From assembly GCA_903845455.1 (NCBI GenBank), contig CAIMXN010000124.1:1-6153 (forward strand): 6,153 nt of DNA. Direction: 5' to 3'. The DNA is from an uncultured beta proteobacterium. Lineage in GTDB: Bacteria > Pseudomonadota > Gammaproteobacteria > Burkholderiales > Burkholderiaceae. Under the pieces are notes generated by a model. It saw only the letters and a list, made by a program, of their open reading frames with translations. It made no database searches and was not told the origin of the DNA. The first letter of the stretch is position 1; each line of letters opens with the position of its first letter. Shown piece by piece: positions 1 through 6,104 of this stretch. The position numbers and the translations under genes are program-made.

Positions 1-149
1 TAAGTAAAAAGGGGTTTACCAAATCCTAAGGCGAAGCGAAGTACCCGAACGCCGCACAGACGAGCAGCTAAAAAATGACCAAACTCATGAAAACTTACTA
101 AGACGCCAAGCGTCAATAAAAAGGCTACAAGGGTAATGAGGATTTGCAC
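1..149 (-). CDS. rseP: RseP site-2 zinc metalloprotease, N-terminal fragment (runs off the window)
   Basis: Only the first 49 codons are present; the gene continues past position 1. Seen: from a GTG at 149-147 the frame gives a hydrophobic first helix (MQILITLVAFLLTLGVLV), then HEFGH at residues 21-25, then ARLCGVRV and FALGFGKPLF. HExxH is the zinc-binding and catalytic motif of site-2 proteases (H21, E22, H25), and it sits at almost the same position as in E. coli RseP, as does the following GVRV..F..GFGK segment. Known of the family: RseP is an inner-membrane protease that cuts the anti-sigma factor RseA within the membrane after DegS, releasing sigma-E, and it also clears signal-peptide remnants. 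The GTG start lies 13 bp after the dxr stop and follows a G-rich stretch (GTGGGG, ending 8 nt upstream) that can serve as a ribosome binding site. No other in-frame start fits the family N-terminus. The gene is probably co-transcribed with dxr, and bamA is the usual next gene but lies outside the window. Confidence 0.93.
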   Translation of the reverse strand, partial: MQILITLVAFLLTLGVLVSFHEFGHFLAARLCGVRVLRFALGFGKPLFT

Positions 150-162
150 TAGATCAACCCCA

Positions 163-1353
163 CTAGCGATTGATCTTGCGAATAATATTGCTTGCAACTT
201 GCCGAGCCTGACTATCCACTGCCAAAATGAGCTCAAGCGAACTTGCCGGAACAGATGCAATTTGATTCAGCGTTTTTTCTACCACTTCGGGAATTCGTAA
301 ATAAGGCAAGCCAGCATCCAGAAATGCTGCCACGGCAATTTCATTGGCGGCATTTAAGACCGCGGGAGCGGTACCCCCTATTTTTGCCGCTCCAAAAGCT
401 AGGGCTAGGCAAGGAAAACGTATTAGGTCTGGCTCTGAGAAACTGAGTGCCGCCAACTGCGCCAAATTTAGGGGCTCAACCCCTGCATTAATCCGTTCTG
501 GCCAAGCCAGGCCATATGCAATCGGCGTTCTCATATCCGGTTGCCCCATTTGAGCAATCACAGATCCATCTCGGTAGCGCACCATCGAGTGCACCACACT
601 TTGTGGATGAATGAGAACCTTAATTTTTTCAAGTGGCAAACCAAATAACCAAAATGCCTCAATGACCTCCAGGCCTTTATTCATCATGGTTGCTGAATCA
701 ACAGAAATTTTTCGACCCATCACCCAATTTGGGTGAGCACAAGCTTGATCAGGTGTGATGGATGACAGCTCGCTAATGGGGGTATTTCTAAATGGGCCAC
801 CTGAGGCAGTTAACCAAAGCTCTTCAACACCTAGATAGTCATATGGTGCTTTAGTAAATTGCTGAGGGAGGCACTGAAAAATCGCATTATGTTCGCTATC
901 AATCGGGAGCAGTTCTCCGCCACCCAATTGCATTGCCTGCATGAATAAATTACCGGACATGACCAGCGCTTCTTTGTTTGCTAGTAATACCCTCTTACCA
1001 GCTTTGGCTGCCGCTAAGGCAGGCACTAAACCAGCAGCGCCCACAATCGCAGCCATGACCGTGTCACAATCCGATTGCGTCACTGCAGTAATCAGGGCTT
1101 CCGGGCCATACAATACTTGAGTAGAGAGTTTTTTTTCTTGTAGGATTTTGCTTAAGCGCGATGCTCCATCAGCATCAGCAACTACCGCAATTACTGGCTT
1201 AAATTCCACACATTGTTCTGCTAGGCGATCAATTTGTTTACCCGCAGTCAGTGCAAGAACTTTAAAACGCTCCGGATGTACACGAATCACATCCAAGGTA
1301 TTTACACCAATAGATCCTGTAGAACCTAGAATTGCAACACGCCTTAATGTCAT
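163..1353 (-). CDS. dxr: 1-deoxy-D-xylulose 5-phosphate reductoisomerase
   Basis: Catalyses NADPH-dependent rearrangement and reduction of DXP to 2-C-methyl-D-erythritol 4-phosphate, the committed step of the MEP isoprenoid pathway, in the cytosol; it is the fosmidomycin target. Seen: 396 residues, close to the 398 of E. coli. The N-terminal NADPH-binding loop is GSTGSIG (10-16), followed by LANKEAL (124-130). The metal/substrate motif is IDSEHNAIFQ (151-160; D152 and E154 expected metal ligands), followed by ASGGPF (183-188), H207 and the ISVDSATMMNKGLE segment (216-229; S220, N225, K226 and E229 match known substrate or metal residues). All key residues are present, so the enzyme should be active. 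The ATG shares one base with the cdsA stop (TAATG), which suggests translational coupling. The product feeds the pathway that supplies IPP/DMAPP to UppS, encoded two genes upstream. The gene ends in TAG, 13 bp before rseP. Confidence 0.98.
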   Translation of the reverse strand: MTLRRVAILGSTGSIGVNTLDVIRVHPERFKVLALTAGKQIDRLAEQCVEFKPVIAVVADADGASRLSKILQEKKLSTQVLYGPEALITAVTQSDCDTVMAAIVGAAGLVPALAAAKAGKRVLLANKEALVMSGNLFMQAMQLGGGELLPIDSEHNAIFQCLPQQFTKAPYDYLGVEELWLTASGGPFRNTPISELSSITPDQACAHPNWVMGRKISVDSATMMNKGLEVIEAFWLFGLPLEKIKVLIHPQSVVHSMVRYRDGSVIAQMGQPDMRTPIAYGLAWPERINAGVEPLNLAQLAALSFSEPDLIRFPCLALAFGAAKIGGTAPAVLNAANEIAVAAFLDAGLPYLRIPEVVEKTLNQIASVPASSLELILAVDSQARQVASNIIRKINR

Positions 1354-2180
1354 TAGACCAATCCCGCAAGCAAGGCAGCAATTGGCATCACCGGTATTAA
1401 TGCATCCACGCGATCTAAAACACCACCATGACCAGGCAGTAAATGACTGCTATCTTTTACACCCGCTACTCGTTTTAATTGGGACTCGAATAAATCACCG
1501 AAGACACTAAAGGCAGTTAAGACCGTCACCATTAAGAGCATTGGCAGCCAACCATAACGACTTGCCCAAGCGCCAAATAATGTGACATCCAAAGGCAGAT
1601 AGAAGACACACGCTACTGCGTATGCGTAGCAAAGTAAAAGGCCACCTAAGGCACCCTCAATAGACTTACCAGGGCTAATTTGTGCTGCTAAGCGATGCTT
1701 ACCGAAGGCTTTGCCAAAAAAGTAAGCGCCAATATCAGCAATCCACACCAACACCAGTGTCGACAAAAGAAAGGTTAAACCAAGTTCCCGCAAAAAGATC
1801 AAGGCAAACCAAGTGGCTGGGAGCAAAATTAATCCCAAAATAGAGTAGAAATAACGCCACTTATCCAGTGAGAGATTTAAGCCTCTGGCAAGTATAAAGG
1901 GCGCATTAAAGAACCAAAATATCACGGCCATAACCAACAAAGCAAATTGCCATACAGGATTATTTAAGGCCAATAGACCTAAGATAATCAACAAACAAAA
2001 TGCGGGGTAAATAATGGCACCCCGACGCGACCCAGGAGCAATCAGTCGACTCCACTCCCAAGCGGCAAGCAAAACCGTCAATAGAAAAAAAGCACTGAGG
2101 TAAATTCCTGGCAGCAAAAATAAAATAGGTAATAGCACTGCCAGCAAAATCACAGCAGTAATGATCCGGGTTTTTAGCAT
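1353..2180 (-). CDS. cdsA: Phosphatidate cytidylyltransferase (CDP-diglyceride synthase)
   Basis: Makes CDP-diacylglycerol from phosphatidate and CTP in the inner membrane, the branch point for phosphatidylethanolamine, phosphatidylglycerol and cardiolipin. Seen: 275 residues from the chosen ATG, near the 285 of E. coli, with many hydrophobic segments as expected of a polytopic enzyme. The family signature is intact near the C-terminus (residues 233-259: SQLKR, then KD, then PGHGGVLDRVD). Upstream of it lies the conserved WIADIGAYFFGK segment (146-157), then the ISPGKSIEGALGG block. Start choice: the frame stays open to a GTG at 2213 and an ATG at 2210, which would overlap the uppS end by 14 or 11 bp. 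The ATG at 2180 gives MLKTRIITAVILL, matching the usual CdsA N-terminus (E. coli begins MLKYRLISA), and leaves a 19-bp gap after uppS. The Shine-Dalgarno upstream is weak (CTGGTAA). The stop shares one base with the dxr start. Confidence 0.95.
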   Translation of the reverse strand: MLKTRIITAVILLAVLLPILFLLPGIYLSAFFLLTVLLAAWEWSRLIAPGSRRGAIIYPAFCLLIILGLLALNNPVWQFALLVMAVIFWFFNAPFILARGLNLSLDKWRYFYSILGLILLPATWFALIFLRELGLTFLLSTLVLVWIADIGAYFFGKAFGKHRLAAQISPGKSIEGALGGLLLCYAYAVACVFYLPLDVTLFGAWASRYGWLPMLLMVTVLTAFSVFGDLFESQLKRVAGVKDSSHLLPGHGGVLDRVDALIPVMPIAALLAGLV

Positions 2181-2199
2181 TGAGTTACCAGGCGTTGGC

Positions 2200-2973
2200 T
2201 CAAACTGCATCACTCATTGCTAGCGAAGCAAGTTGAGCACTTGTGCGACCAAAGCGACGTTCGCGTTGACCAAACCATTTAAAAGCTTTATGTAACTGTG
2301 CTTCATCAAAATCGGGCCACAACACATCCGTGAAATAAAGTTCGGTATACGCCAGTTGCCACAACAAGAAGTTGCTAACGCGCTGCTCTCCGCCAGTACG
2401 AATAAATAAATCAGGCTCTGGTGCATAAGCCATCGATAAATACGGCTGCAATAACTCTTCAGTCACCTGCTCAGAAATTAAGCCTGGGTTAGCATCCAAG
2501 CAACGGCGCATCGCCTGCAAAATATCCCAGCGACCGCCGTAATTAGCGGCGATCGTGAAGGTCAAACTCTTACAGCCCGCAGTCTTCTCTTCAGAAAACC
2601 GTACCATATCTTGAATCGCAGAATCAAAGCGACTTAAATCACCAATCAAACGGAGAGAAATATCGTTCTCAGCAAGTCGAGAGACTTCACCTTTAAGAGA
2701 TTTGAGAAATAGTTTCATTAAGAAACCCACCTCTTCTGGTGGGCGACGCCAATTCTCAGAACTAAAAGCAAATACTGTTAAGTACTCAACACCAATACGA
2801 CGACACTCTTCAACAATTTTTTTGACAGCACCTAAACCTTCAGAGTGGCCGGCAACCCTTGGCATTAAGCGCTTACTAGCCCAGCGGCCATTACCATCCA
2901 TAATGATTGCCACATGTCGAGGAATAGCACTAACCTCAGGAACAACCAAGGTAGAGCTAGTATGCAGAGTCAT
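2200..2973 (-). CDS. uppS: Undecaprenyl diphosphate synthase (cis-prenyltransferase)
   Basis: Adds eight isopentenyl units to farnesyl diphosphate in cis to give C55 undecaprenyl diphosphate, precursor of the carrier lipid for peptidoglycan and O-antigen. Seen, numbering from the ATG at 2973 (257 residues): HVAIIMDGNGRWA with catalytic D26 at the same number as in E. coli, H43 in the AGHSEG segment, FAFSSENWRRP (68-78), NYGGRWD (144-150), and the C-terminal RTGGEQRVSNFLLWQ (192-206) followed by YTELYF, which together form the diphosphate and Mg2+ site. All expected catalytic residues are present. Start choice: an in-frame TTG at 2994 would add seven residues, but ATG is preferred. Neither start has a clear Shine-Dalgarno. 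The gene follows frr by 32 bp and its TGA precedes cdsA. It uses the C5 units made by the pathway that dxr controls downstream. Confidence 0.97.
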   Translation of the reverse strand: MTLHTSSTLVVPEVSAIPRHVAIIMDGNGRWASKRLMPRVAGHSEGLGAVKKIVEECRRIGVEYLTVFAFSSENWRRPPEEVGFLMKLFLKSLKGEVSRLAENDISLRLIGDLSRFDSAIQDMVRFSEEKTAGCKSLTFTIAANYGGRWDILQAMRRCLDANPGLISEQVTEELLQPYLSMAYAPEPDLFIRTGGEQRVSNFLLWQLAYTELYFTDVLWPDFDEAQLHKAFKWFGQRERRFGRTSAQLASLAMSDAV

Positions 2974-3005
2974 AAGAACAGGGTCAGAATTCAATCAATC
3001 AGGCA

Positions 3006-3566
3006 CTAAACCGTCATGATCTCTTTTTCTTTTTCAGAAACAATCTTGTCAACGTCGATTACAGCCTTATCGGTCATCTTCTGAATATCATCGGTAGCAC
3101 GACGCTCTTCATCTTCAGAGATTTCTTTGTCTTTCGTTAAACGCTTAAGGTGCTCATTGGCATCGCGGCGTAAGTTGCGCACAGCAATCTTTGTTTCTTC
3201 GCCTTCGTTTTTAACCACTTTGCTTAGATCACGACGACGCTCTTCCGTTAAGGCTGGCATTGGTACGCGGATCACAGTACCCTGGGACGCTGGGTTTAAA
3301 CCTAAATCAGAATCACGAATCGCTTTTTCAATAGCCGCAACCATGGTCTTTTCAAATGGCTGAACATTAATCGTTCTTGCATCAGCCAAACCTAGGTTAG
3401 CTACCTGACTTAAGGGCGTTGGATTACCGTAGTAATCCACCTGGATATGTTCCAAAATTCCGGGGTTTGCACGGCCAGAGCGAATCTTGGCTAAGTTACT
3501 CTTTAACGCATCAAGAGACTTTTGCATCTTTTGATCGGTAGTGGATTTAATTTCTGCTGCAGACAT
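3006..3566 (-). CDS. frr: Ribosome recycling factor
   Basis: Acts with EF-G after termination to split the ribosome and free mRNA and tRNA. Seen: 186 residues from the ATG, against 185 in E. coli. The family's two-domain layout is visible: N-terminal helix with KIRSGRANPGIL (27-38), a beta-rich inserted domain beginning VDYYGNPTPLSQVANL (43-58) and including ARTINVQPFEK (63-73), then VIRVPMPALTEERR (98-111) and the long charged C-terminal helices with AVRNLRRDAN (128-137), whose arginines correspond to the rRNA-contacting set. Start choice: the frame also opens at a TTG at 3569, but the AGGAGG at 3576-3571 lies only one base from it. The ATG at 3566 is four bases from AGGAGG and begins MSAAEIK, the normal family start. 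The gene follows the pyrH stop by 11 bp, and the pyrH-frr pairing is conserved across bacteria. Confidence 0.98.
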   Translation of the reverse strand: MSAAEIKSTTDQKMQKSLDALKSNLAKIRSGRANPGILEHIQVDYYGNPTPLSQVANLGLADARTINVQPFEKTMVAAIEKAIRDSDLGLNPASQGTVIRVPMPALTEERRRDLSKVVKNEGEETKIAVRNLRRDANEHLKRLTKDKEISEDEERRATDDIQKMTDKAVIDVDKIVSEKEKEIMTV

Positions 3567-3570
3567 CAAG

Positions 3571-3576
3571 CCTCCT
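3571..3576 (-). promoter_or_regulatory. Strong Shine-Dalgarno of frr
   Basis: On the minus strand this reads AGGAGG, a full match to the anti-Shine-Dalgarno core, inside the 11-bp pyrH-frr gap. It ends four bases before ATG 3566 and one base before the alternative TTG 3569, so it decides the start in favour of ATG. It is one of the two clear ribosome binding sites in the window, the other being that of rpsB. Confidence 0.85.
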
Positions 3577-3577
3577 A

Positions 3578-4288
3578 TTAAACGTGTACTAATGTGCCTT
3601 CAGATTCACCTTGAACCACACGCATGAGTGCACCTGGTTTAAGAATTGAAAATACTTTGATTGGCAACTTACGATCACGACACAATGCAAAAGCAGTTGC
3701 GTCCATGACTTGTAAGTTTTTAATAATCGCCTCATCAAAGGTAATGGTCTTATACAAAGTTGCGCTTGGATCCTTTACTGGATCAGCGCTATAGATTCCA
3801 TCAACCTTGGTCGCTTTAAGCATAATCTCAACACCCATCTCAGCACCACGCAAGGCGGCTGCAGTATCGGTAGTAAAGAATGGGTTACCAGTACCCGCTG
3901 CAAAAATAACTACTTTACCTTCGCTCATAGCACGAATGGCGCGTGGGCGAATGTATGGCTCAACTACTTGATCCATACGCAAAGCAGATTGAACGCGCGC
4001 CTCAACGCCTTTTTGACGGAGTGCATCTTGTAAAGCTAAAGAATTCATCATGGTTGCTAACATCCCCATGTAATCGGCAGTTGCACGATCCATACCCGCC
4101 GCTCCACCTGCTACACCACGGAAAATATTGCCACCGCCAATAACAATGGCCAACTCAACGCCACTATTGACCACCTGCGCTATTTCAGCAACCATGACAT
4201 CAATCGTGATTGGATTAATGCCAAAAGCATCATCCCCCATCAGGGCTTCACCAGAGAGCTTGAGGAGGACACGTTTGTAAGCTGGCAT
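3578..4288 (-). CDS. pyrH: UMP kinase
   Basis: Phosphorylates UMP to UDP with ATP, an essential step of pyrimidine nucleotide synthesis. It belongs to the amino-acid kinase fold, is usually a hexamer, and in Proteobacteria is activated by GTP and inhibited by UTP. Seen: 236 residues (241 in E. coli). Phosphate-binding KLSGEAL at 10-16, GGGNIFRG at 51-58, the UMP-binding stretch RATADYMGMLATMMN at 68-82, GTGNPFFTTDTAA at 132-144 and the nucleotide-site KATKVDGIYSADP at 158-170 are all intact. The ATG at 4288 gives MPAYKRVLLKLSGEAL, a normal N-terminus. The Shine-Dalgarno is weak: only a GGAA about 12 nt upstream, followed by an A-rich stretch. The gene is first in the second transcription unit: a terminator separates it from tsf and a TATAAT promoter lies about 85 bp upstream of its start. 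Confidence 0.98.
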   Translation of the reverse strand: MPAYKRVLLKLSGEALMGDDAFGINPITIDVMVAEIAQVVNSGVELAIVIGGGNIFRGVAGGAAGMDRATADYMGMLATMMNSLALQDALRQKGVEARVQSALRMDQVVEPYIRPRAIRAMSEGKVVIFAAGTGNPFFTTDTAAALRGAEMGVEIMLKATKVDGIYSADPVKDPSATLYKTITFDEAIIKNLQVMDATAFALCRDRKLPIKVFSILKPGALMRVVQGESEGTLVHV

Positions 4289-4371
4289 AGGTTTTTTGTT
4301 TTCCGTAATTTGCCAAGTAATTTGACTACTTAGCTTATTGATCTTTAAGTACTTTTTAATATCTTCGACAA

Positions 4372-4401
4372 ATTATAAAGGTCTTAAGCCAGATGAAACA
4401 A
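4372..4401 (-). promoter_or_regulatory. Predicted sigma-70 promoter of the pyrH-frr-uppS-cdsA-dxr-rseP unit
   Basis: On the minus strand a perfect TATAAT lies at 4377-4372. A TTGTTT at 4401-4396 matches the first three bases of the -35 consensus with an 18-bp spacer. Transcription would start near 4365, giving a leader of roughly 77 nt before pyrH. The -35 overlaps the T-rich tail of the upstream terminator. This is inference from consensus; it is strengthened by its place directly between a terminator and the first gene of a tight gene run. Confidence 0.6.
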
Positions 4402-4435
4402 AAGGGCATAGAAACTGAGGTTTCTATGCCCTTTT
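4400..4435 (-). terminator. Rho-independent terminator of rpsB-tsf
   Basis: This is a perfect 16-bp inverted repeat (arms 4400-4415 and 4420-4435) around a 4-base loop. On the minus strand the stem begins AAAAGGGCATAG, the second arm ends CCCTTTT and is followed by GTTTC, so the RNA would end in UUUUGUUU. It starts 38 nt after the tsf stop. The arms begin with A and end with T on both strands, so it could also stop transcription entering from the opposite side, although no plus-strand gene is present here. Confidence 0.88.
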
Positions 4436-4448
4436 GAGCATTACAGGC

Positions 4449-4465
4449 GCTGGGCTTACCCCAGC
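4449..4465 (-). other. GC-rich hairpin in the tsf 3' untranslated region
   Basis: Eight bases after the tsf stop the minus strand reads GCTGGG-GTAAG-CCCAGC, a perfect 6-bp GC-rich stem with a 5-base loop. It is not followed by a T-run, so it is not a classical terminator itself. It stands 13 bp before the main terminator stem, and together they make a tandem hairpin 3' end. Possible roles are protecting the 3' end or pausing RNA polymerase; these are inferences. Confidence 0.5.
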
Positions 4466-4473
4466 TAAATCCT

Positions 4474-5355
4474 TTAAGCAGTTGCTTTAGCAGCCGCTAC
4501 CTGAGCAGCCACTTCAGCTGCAAAGTCGTCTTGACGCTTCTCAATGCCCTCACCTACAACAAACATGGTGAAACCCTTGATTGTCGTATTGACAGCCTTG
4601 AGCATTTGCTCAACAGTTTGCTTATCGTTTTTAACGAAAGTTTGATTCAATAAAGAAACCTCTTTGAGGTACTTCTGAACTGATCCTTCAACCATTTTGG
4701 CAACAATCTCAGCTGGCTTGCCAGATTCAGCAGCCTTTTGAACTGCAATATTACGTTCGATAGCAATGGATTCAGCAGGAACATCAGCCATCGATATAGC
4801 CACAGGCTTCATCGCGGCAATATGCATTGCTACATCTTTGGCAGCAGTCTCATCACCTTCAAATTCAACCATGACACCAATTCGGGTACCGTGCAAGTAA
4901 GAAACCAACTTGTTGCTACCAGCAAAACGCTTGAAGCGACGCGGCATGATGTTTTCACCAATCTTACCAATCAAGGCAGTGCGTACTGTATCTACTGTAG
5001 AGCCGTTCATAGGCAATGCCAGCAATGCAGTAACGTCAGCTGGATTCTTTTCAGAAACCAACTTCACGCACTCATTGACGAATGCTAAAAAATCATCATT
5101 TTTCGAAACGAAATCCGTTTCGCAGTTCACTTCAATCACGGCACCAGAAGTACCATGAATGAAAGATGCAACAATACCTTCAGCAGTAACGCGGGATGCT
5201 GCTTTACCAGCTTTGCTGCCAAGCTTCACACGCAGAATTTCTTCTGCTTTAGCCATATCACCATCAGCCTCAGTCAAAGCTTTTTTGCACTCCATCATCG
5301 GAGCATCAGTTTTGGCGCGTAACTCGCCAACCATTGCAGCGCTAATAGCGGCCAT
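4474..5355 (-). CDS. tsf: Translation elongation factor Ts
   Basis: Guanine-nucleotide exchange factor that releases GDP from EF-Tu so that it can reload with GTP. Seen: 293 residues (283 in E. coli). The N-terminal UBA-like domain shows VGELRAKTDAPMMECKKAL (9-27) and AEEILRVKLG (37-46). The EF-Tu contact motif is NCETDFVSKNDDF (77-89; TDF at 80-82). A core with HIAAMKP (178-184) and the C-terminal coiled-coil region follow, ending in an alanine-rich tail. Everything needed for exchange is present. The ATG overlaps the rpsB stop by one base (TAATG), with an AGGG 11 nt upstream inside the rpsB coding end; the N-terminus MAAISAAMVGEL aligns with the family start, so this start is firm. Transcription should end at the hairpin after the stop. 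Confidence 0.98.
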   Translation of the reverse strand: MAAISAAMVGELRAKTDAPMMECKKALTEADGDMAKAEEILRVKLGSKAGKAASRVTAEGIVASFIHGTSGAVIEVNCETDFVSKNDDFLAFVNECVKLVSEKNPADVTALLALPMNGSTVDTVRTALIGKIGENIMPRRFKRFAGSNKLVSYLHGTRIGVMVEFEGDETAAKDVAMHIAAMKPVAISMADVPAESIAIERNIAVQKAAESGKPAEIVAKMVEGSVQKYLKEVSLLNQTFVKNDKQTVEQMLKAVNTTIKGFTMFVVGEGIEKRQDDFAAEVAAQVAAAKATA

Positions 5356-6104
5356 TATTCTGCTTTCCCTTCTTCAACAAACTCTTCTTCGCCTTCTTTA
5401 ACGGCTGTCAAGATTTCTTGAACTGAGTTAGCTTTACCTTCGAGGATTGCATCAGCAATACCGCGAGTGTAGAGAAGGACGGCCTTGCTGGAGTCATCGT
5501 TACCAGGAATGATGTAATCAATACCTTCTGGTGAGTGGTTGGTATCAACCACAGCGATCACTGGAATACCGAGCTTGTTCGCTTCAGTGATAGCAATCTT
5601 GTGATAGCCGACGTCCACTACAAAAATGGCATCAGGAACGCCATTCAAATCCTGAATACCGCCAAGTGCTTTTTGCAATTTGTCGAGATCACGGTCGTTT
5701 GTCAAAGCTTCTTTCTTAGAAAGCTTTTCCCAGTCGCCAGCTTCTTTAGCAACTGCCATGTCTTTTAAGCGCTTGAGTGAGCCCTTAACCGTTTTAAAGT
5801 TGGTGAGCGTACCGCCCAACCAACGACTGTCGATGTAAGGCATGCCAGCACGCGCAGCTTCTTCAGCGATGATTTCGCGTGATTGGCGTTTTGTACCAAC
5901 AAATAAGATCGTGCCACGGTTAGCAGCAACTTGTTTTGCAAATTTCAGGGCGTCCTGAAACATTGGCAATGTTTTTTCCAAGTTGATGATGTGGATTTTG
6001 TTACGATGGCCAAAAATATAAGGGGCCATTCTTGGGGACCAGAAACGGGTTTGGTGACCAAAATGGCAACCGGCTTCCAGCATTTGACGCATAGTTACTG
6101 ACAT
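5355..6104 (-). CDS. rpsB: 30S ribosomal protein S2
   Basis: Structural protein of the small ribosomal subunit, at the head-body junction; it is assembled late and needed for S1 binding. Seen: 249 residues from the chosen ATG, normal for the family. The N-terminal segment MLEAGCHFGHQTRFWSP (8-24) is followed by FGHRNKIHIINLEKT (31-45). FVGTKRQ (68-74), SRWLGGTLTNF (93-103) and the second S2 signature (about 157-181, PDAIFVVDVG then ITEANKLGIPV) follow, ending in the acidic tail EEEFVEEGKAE. Start choice: the frame is open to a GTG at 6149, adding 15 residues unlike S2. The ATG at 6104 has AGGAG five bases upstream and gives MSVTMRQMLEAG, the normal start. The stop shares one base with tsf. 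In E. coli, S2 represses its own operon through the mRNA leader; most of any such leader would lie outside this window. Confidence 0.98.
   Translation of the reverse strand: MSVTMRQMLEAGCHFGHQTRFWSPRMAPYIFGHRNKIHIINLEKTLPMFQDALKFAKQVAANRGTILFVGTKRQSREIIAEEAARAGMPYIDSRWLGGTLTNFKTVKGSLKRLKDMAVAKEAGDWEKLSKKEALTNDRDLDKLQKALGGIQDLNGVPDAIFVVDVGYHKIAITEANKLGIPVIAVVDTNHSPEGIDYIIPGNDDSSKAVLLYTRGIADAILEGKANSVQEILTAVKEGEEEFVEEGKAE

Noticed and set aside
1148..1510. Plus-strand open frame of 120 codons opposite dxr and cdsA
   Set aside because: It is antisense to the ends of two firmly identified genes, has no recognisable domain or binding site, and its composition is that of a mirror frame.
2181..2213. 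N-terminal extension of cdsA from GTG 2213 or ATG 2210
   Set aside because: The extra residues are polar and unlike the CdsA family start, they overlap uppS, and the ATG at 2180 gives the standard N-terminus.
2220..2426. 68-codon minus-strand frame inside uppS
   Set aside because: It is an out-of-frame shadow of the conserved C-terminal part of uppS, which is intact in its own frame with no frameshift.
4400..4435. Perfect palindrome considered as a mobile-element end, attachment site or operator
   Set aside because: Position just after tsf, short loop and flanking T-rich tail explain it as a terminator; no duplicated flanks or second copy occur in the window.
4289..4473. Possible small gene, tRNA or riboswitch in the only sizeable intergenic gap
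   Set aside because: I found no open frame with a credible binding site, no cloverleaf and no known riboswitch core; the gap is accounted for by two hairpins, a promoter and an AT-rich leader.
4738..5401. Several plus-strand open frames (66-116 codons elsewhere, three here) opposite tsf and rpsB
   Set aside because: All lie inside highly conserved translation genes on the other strand, show no family features, and are explained by codon bias of the real genes.
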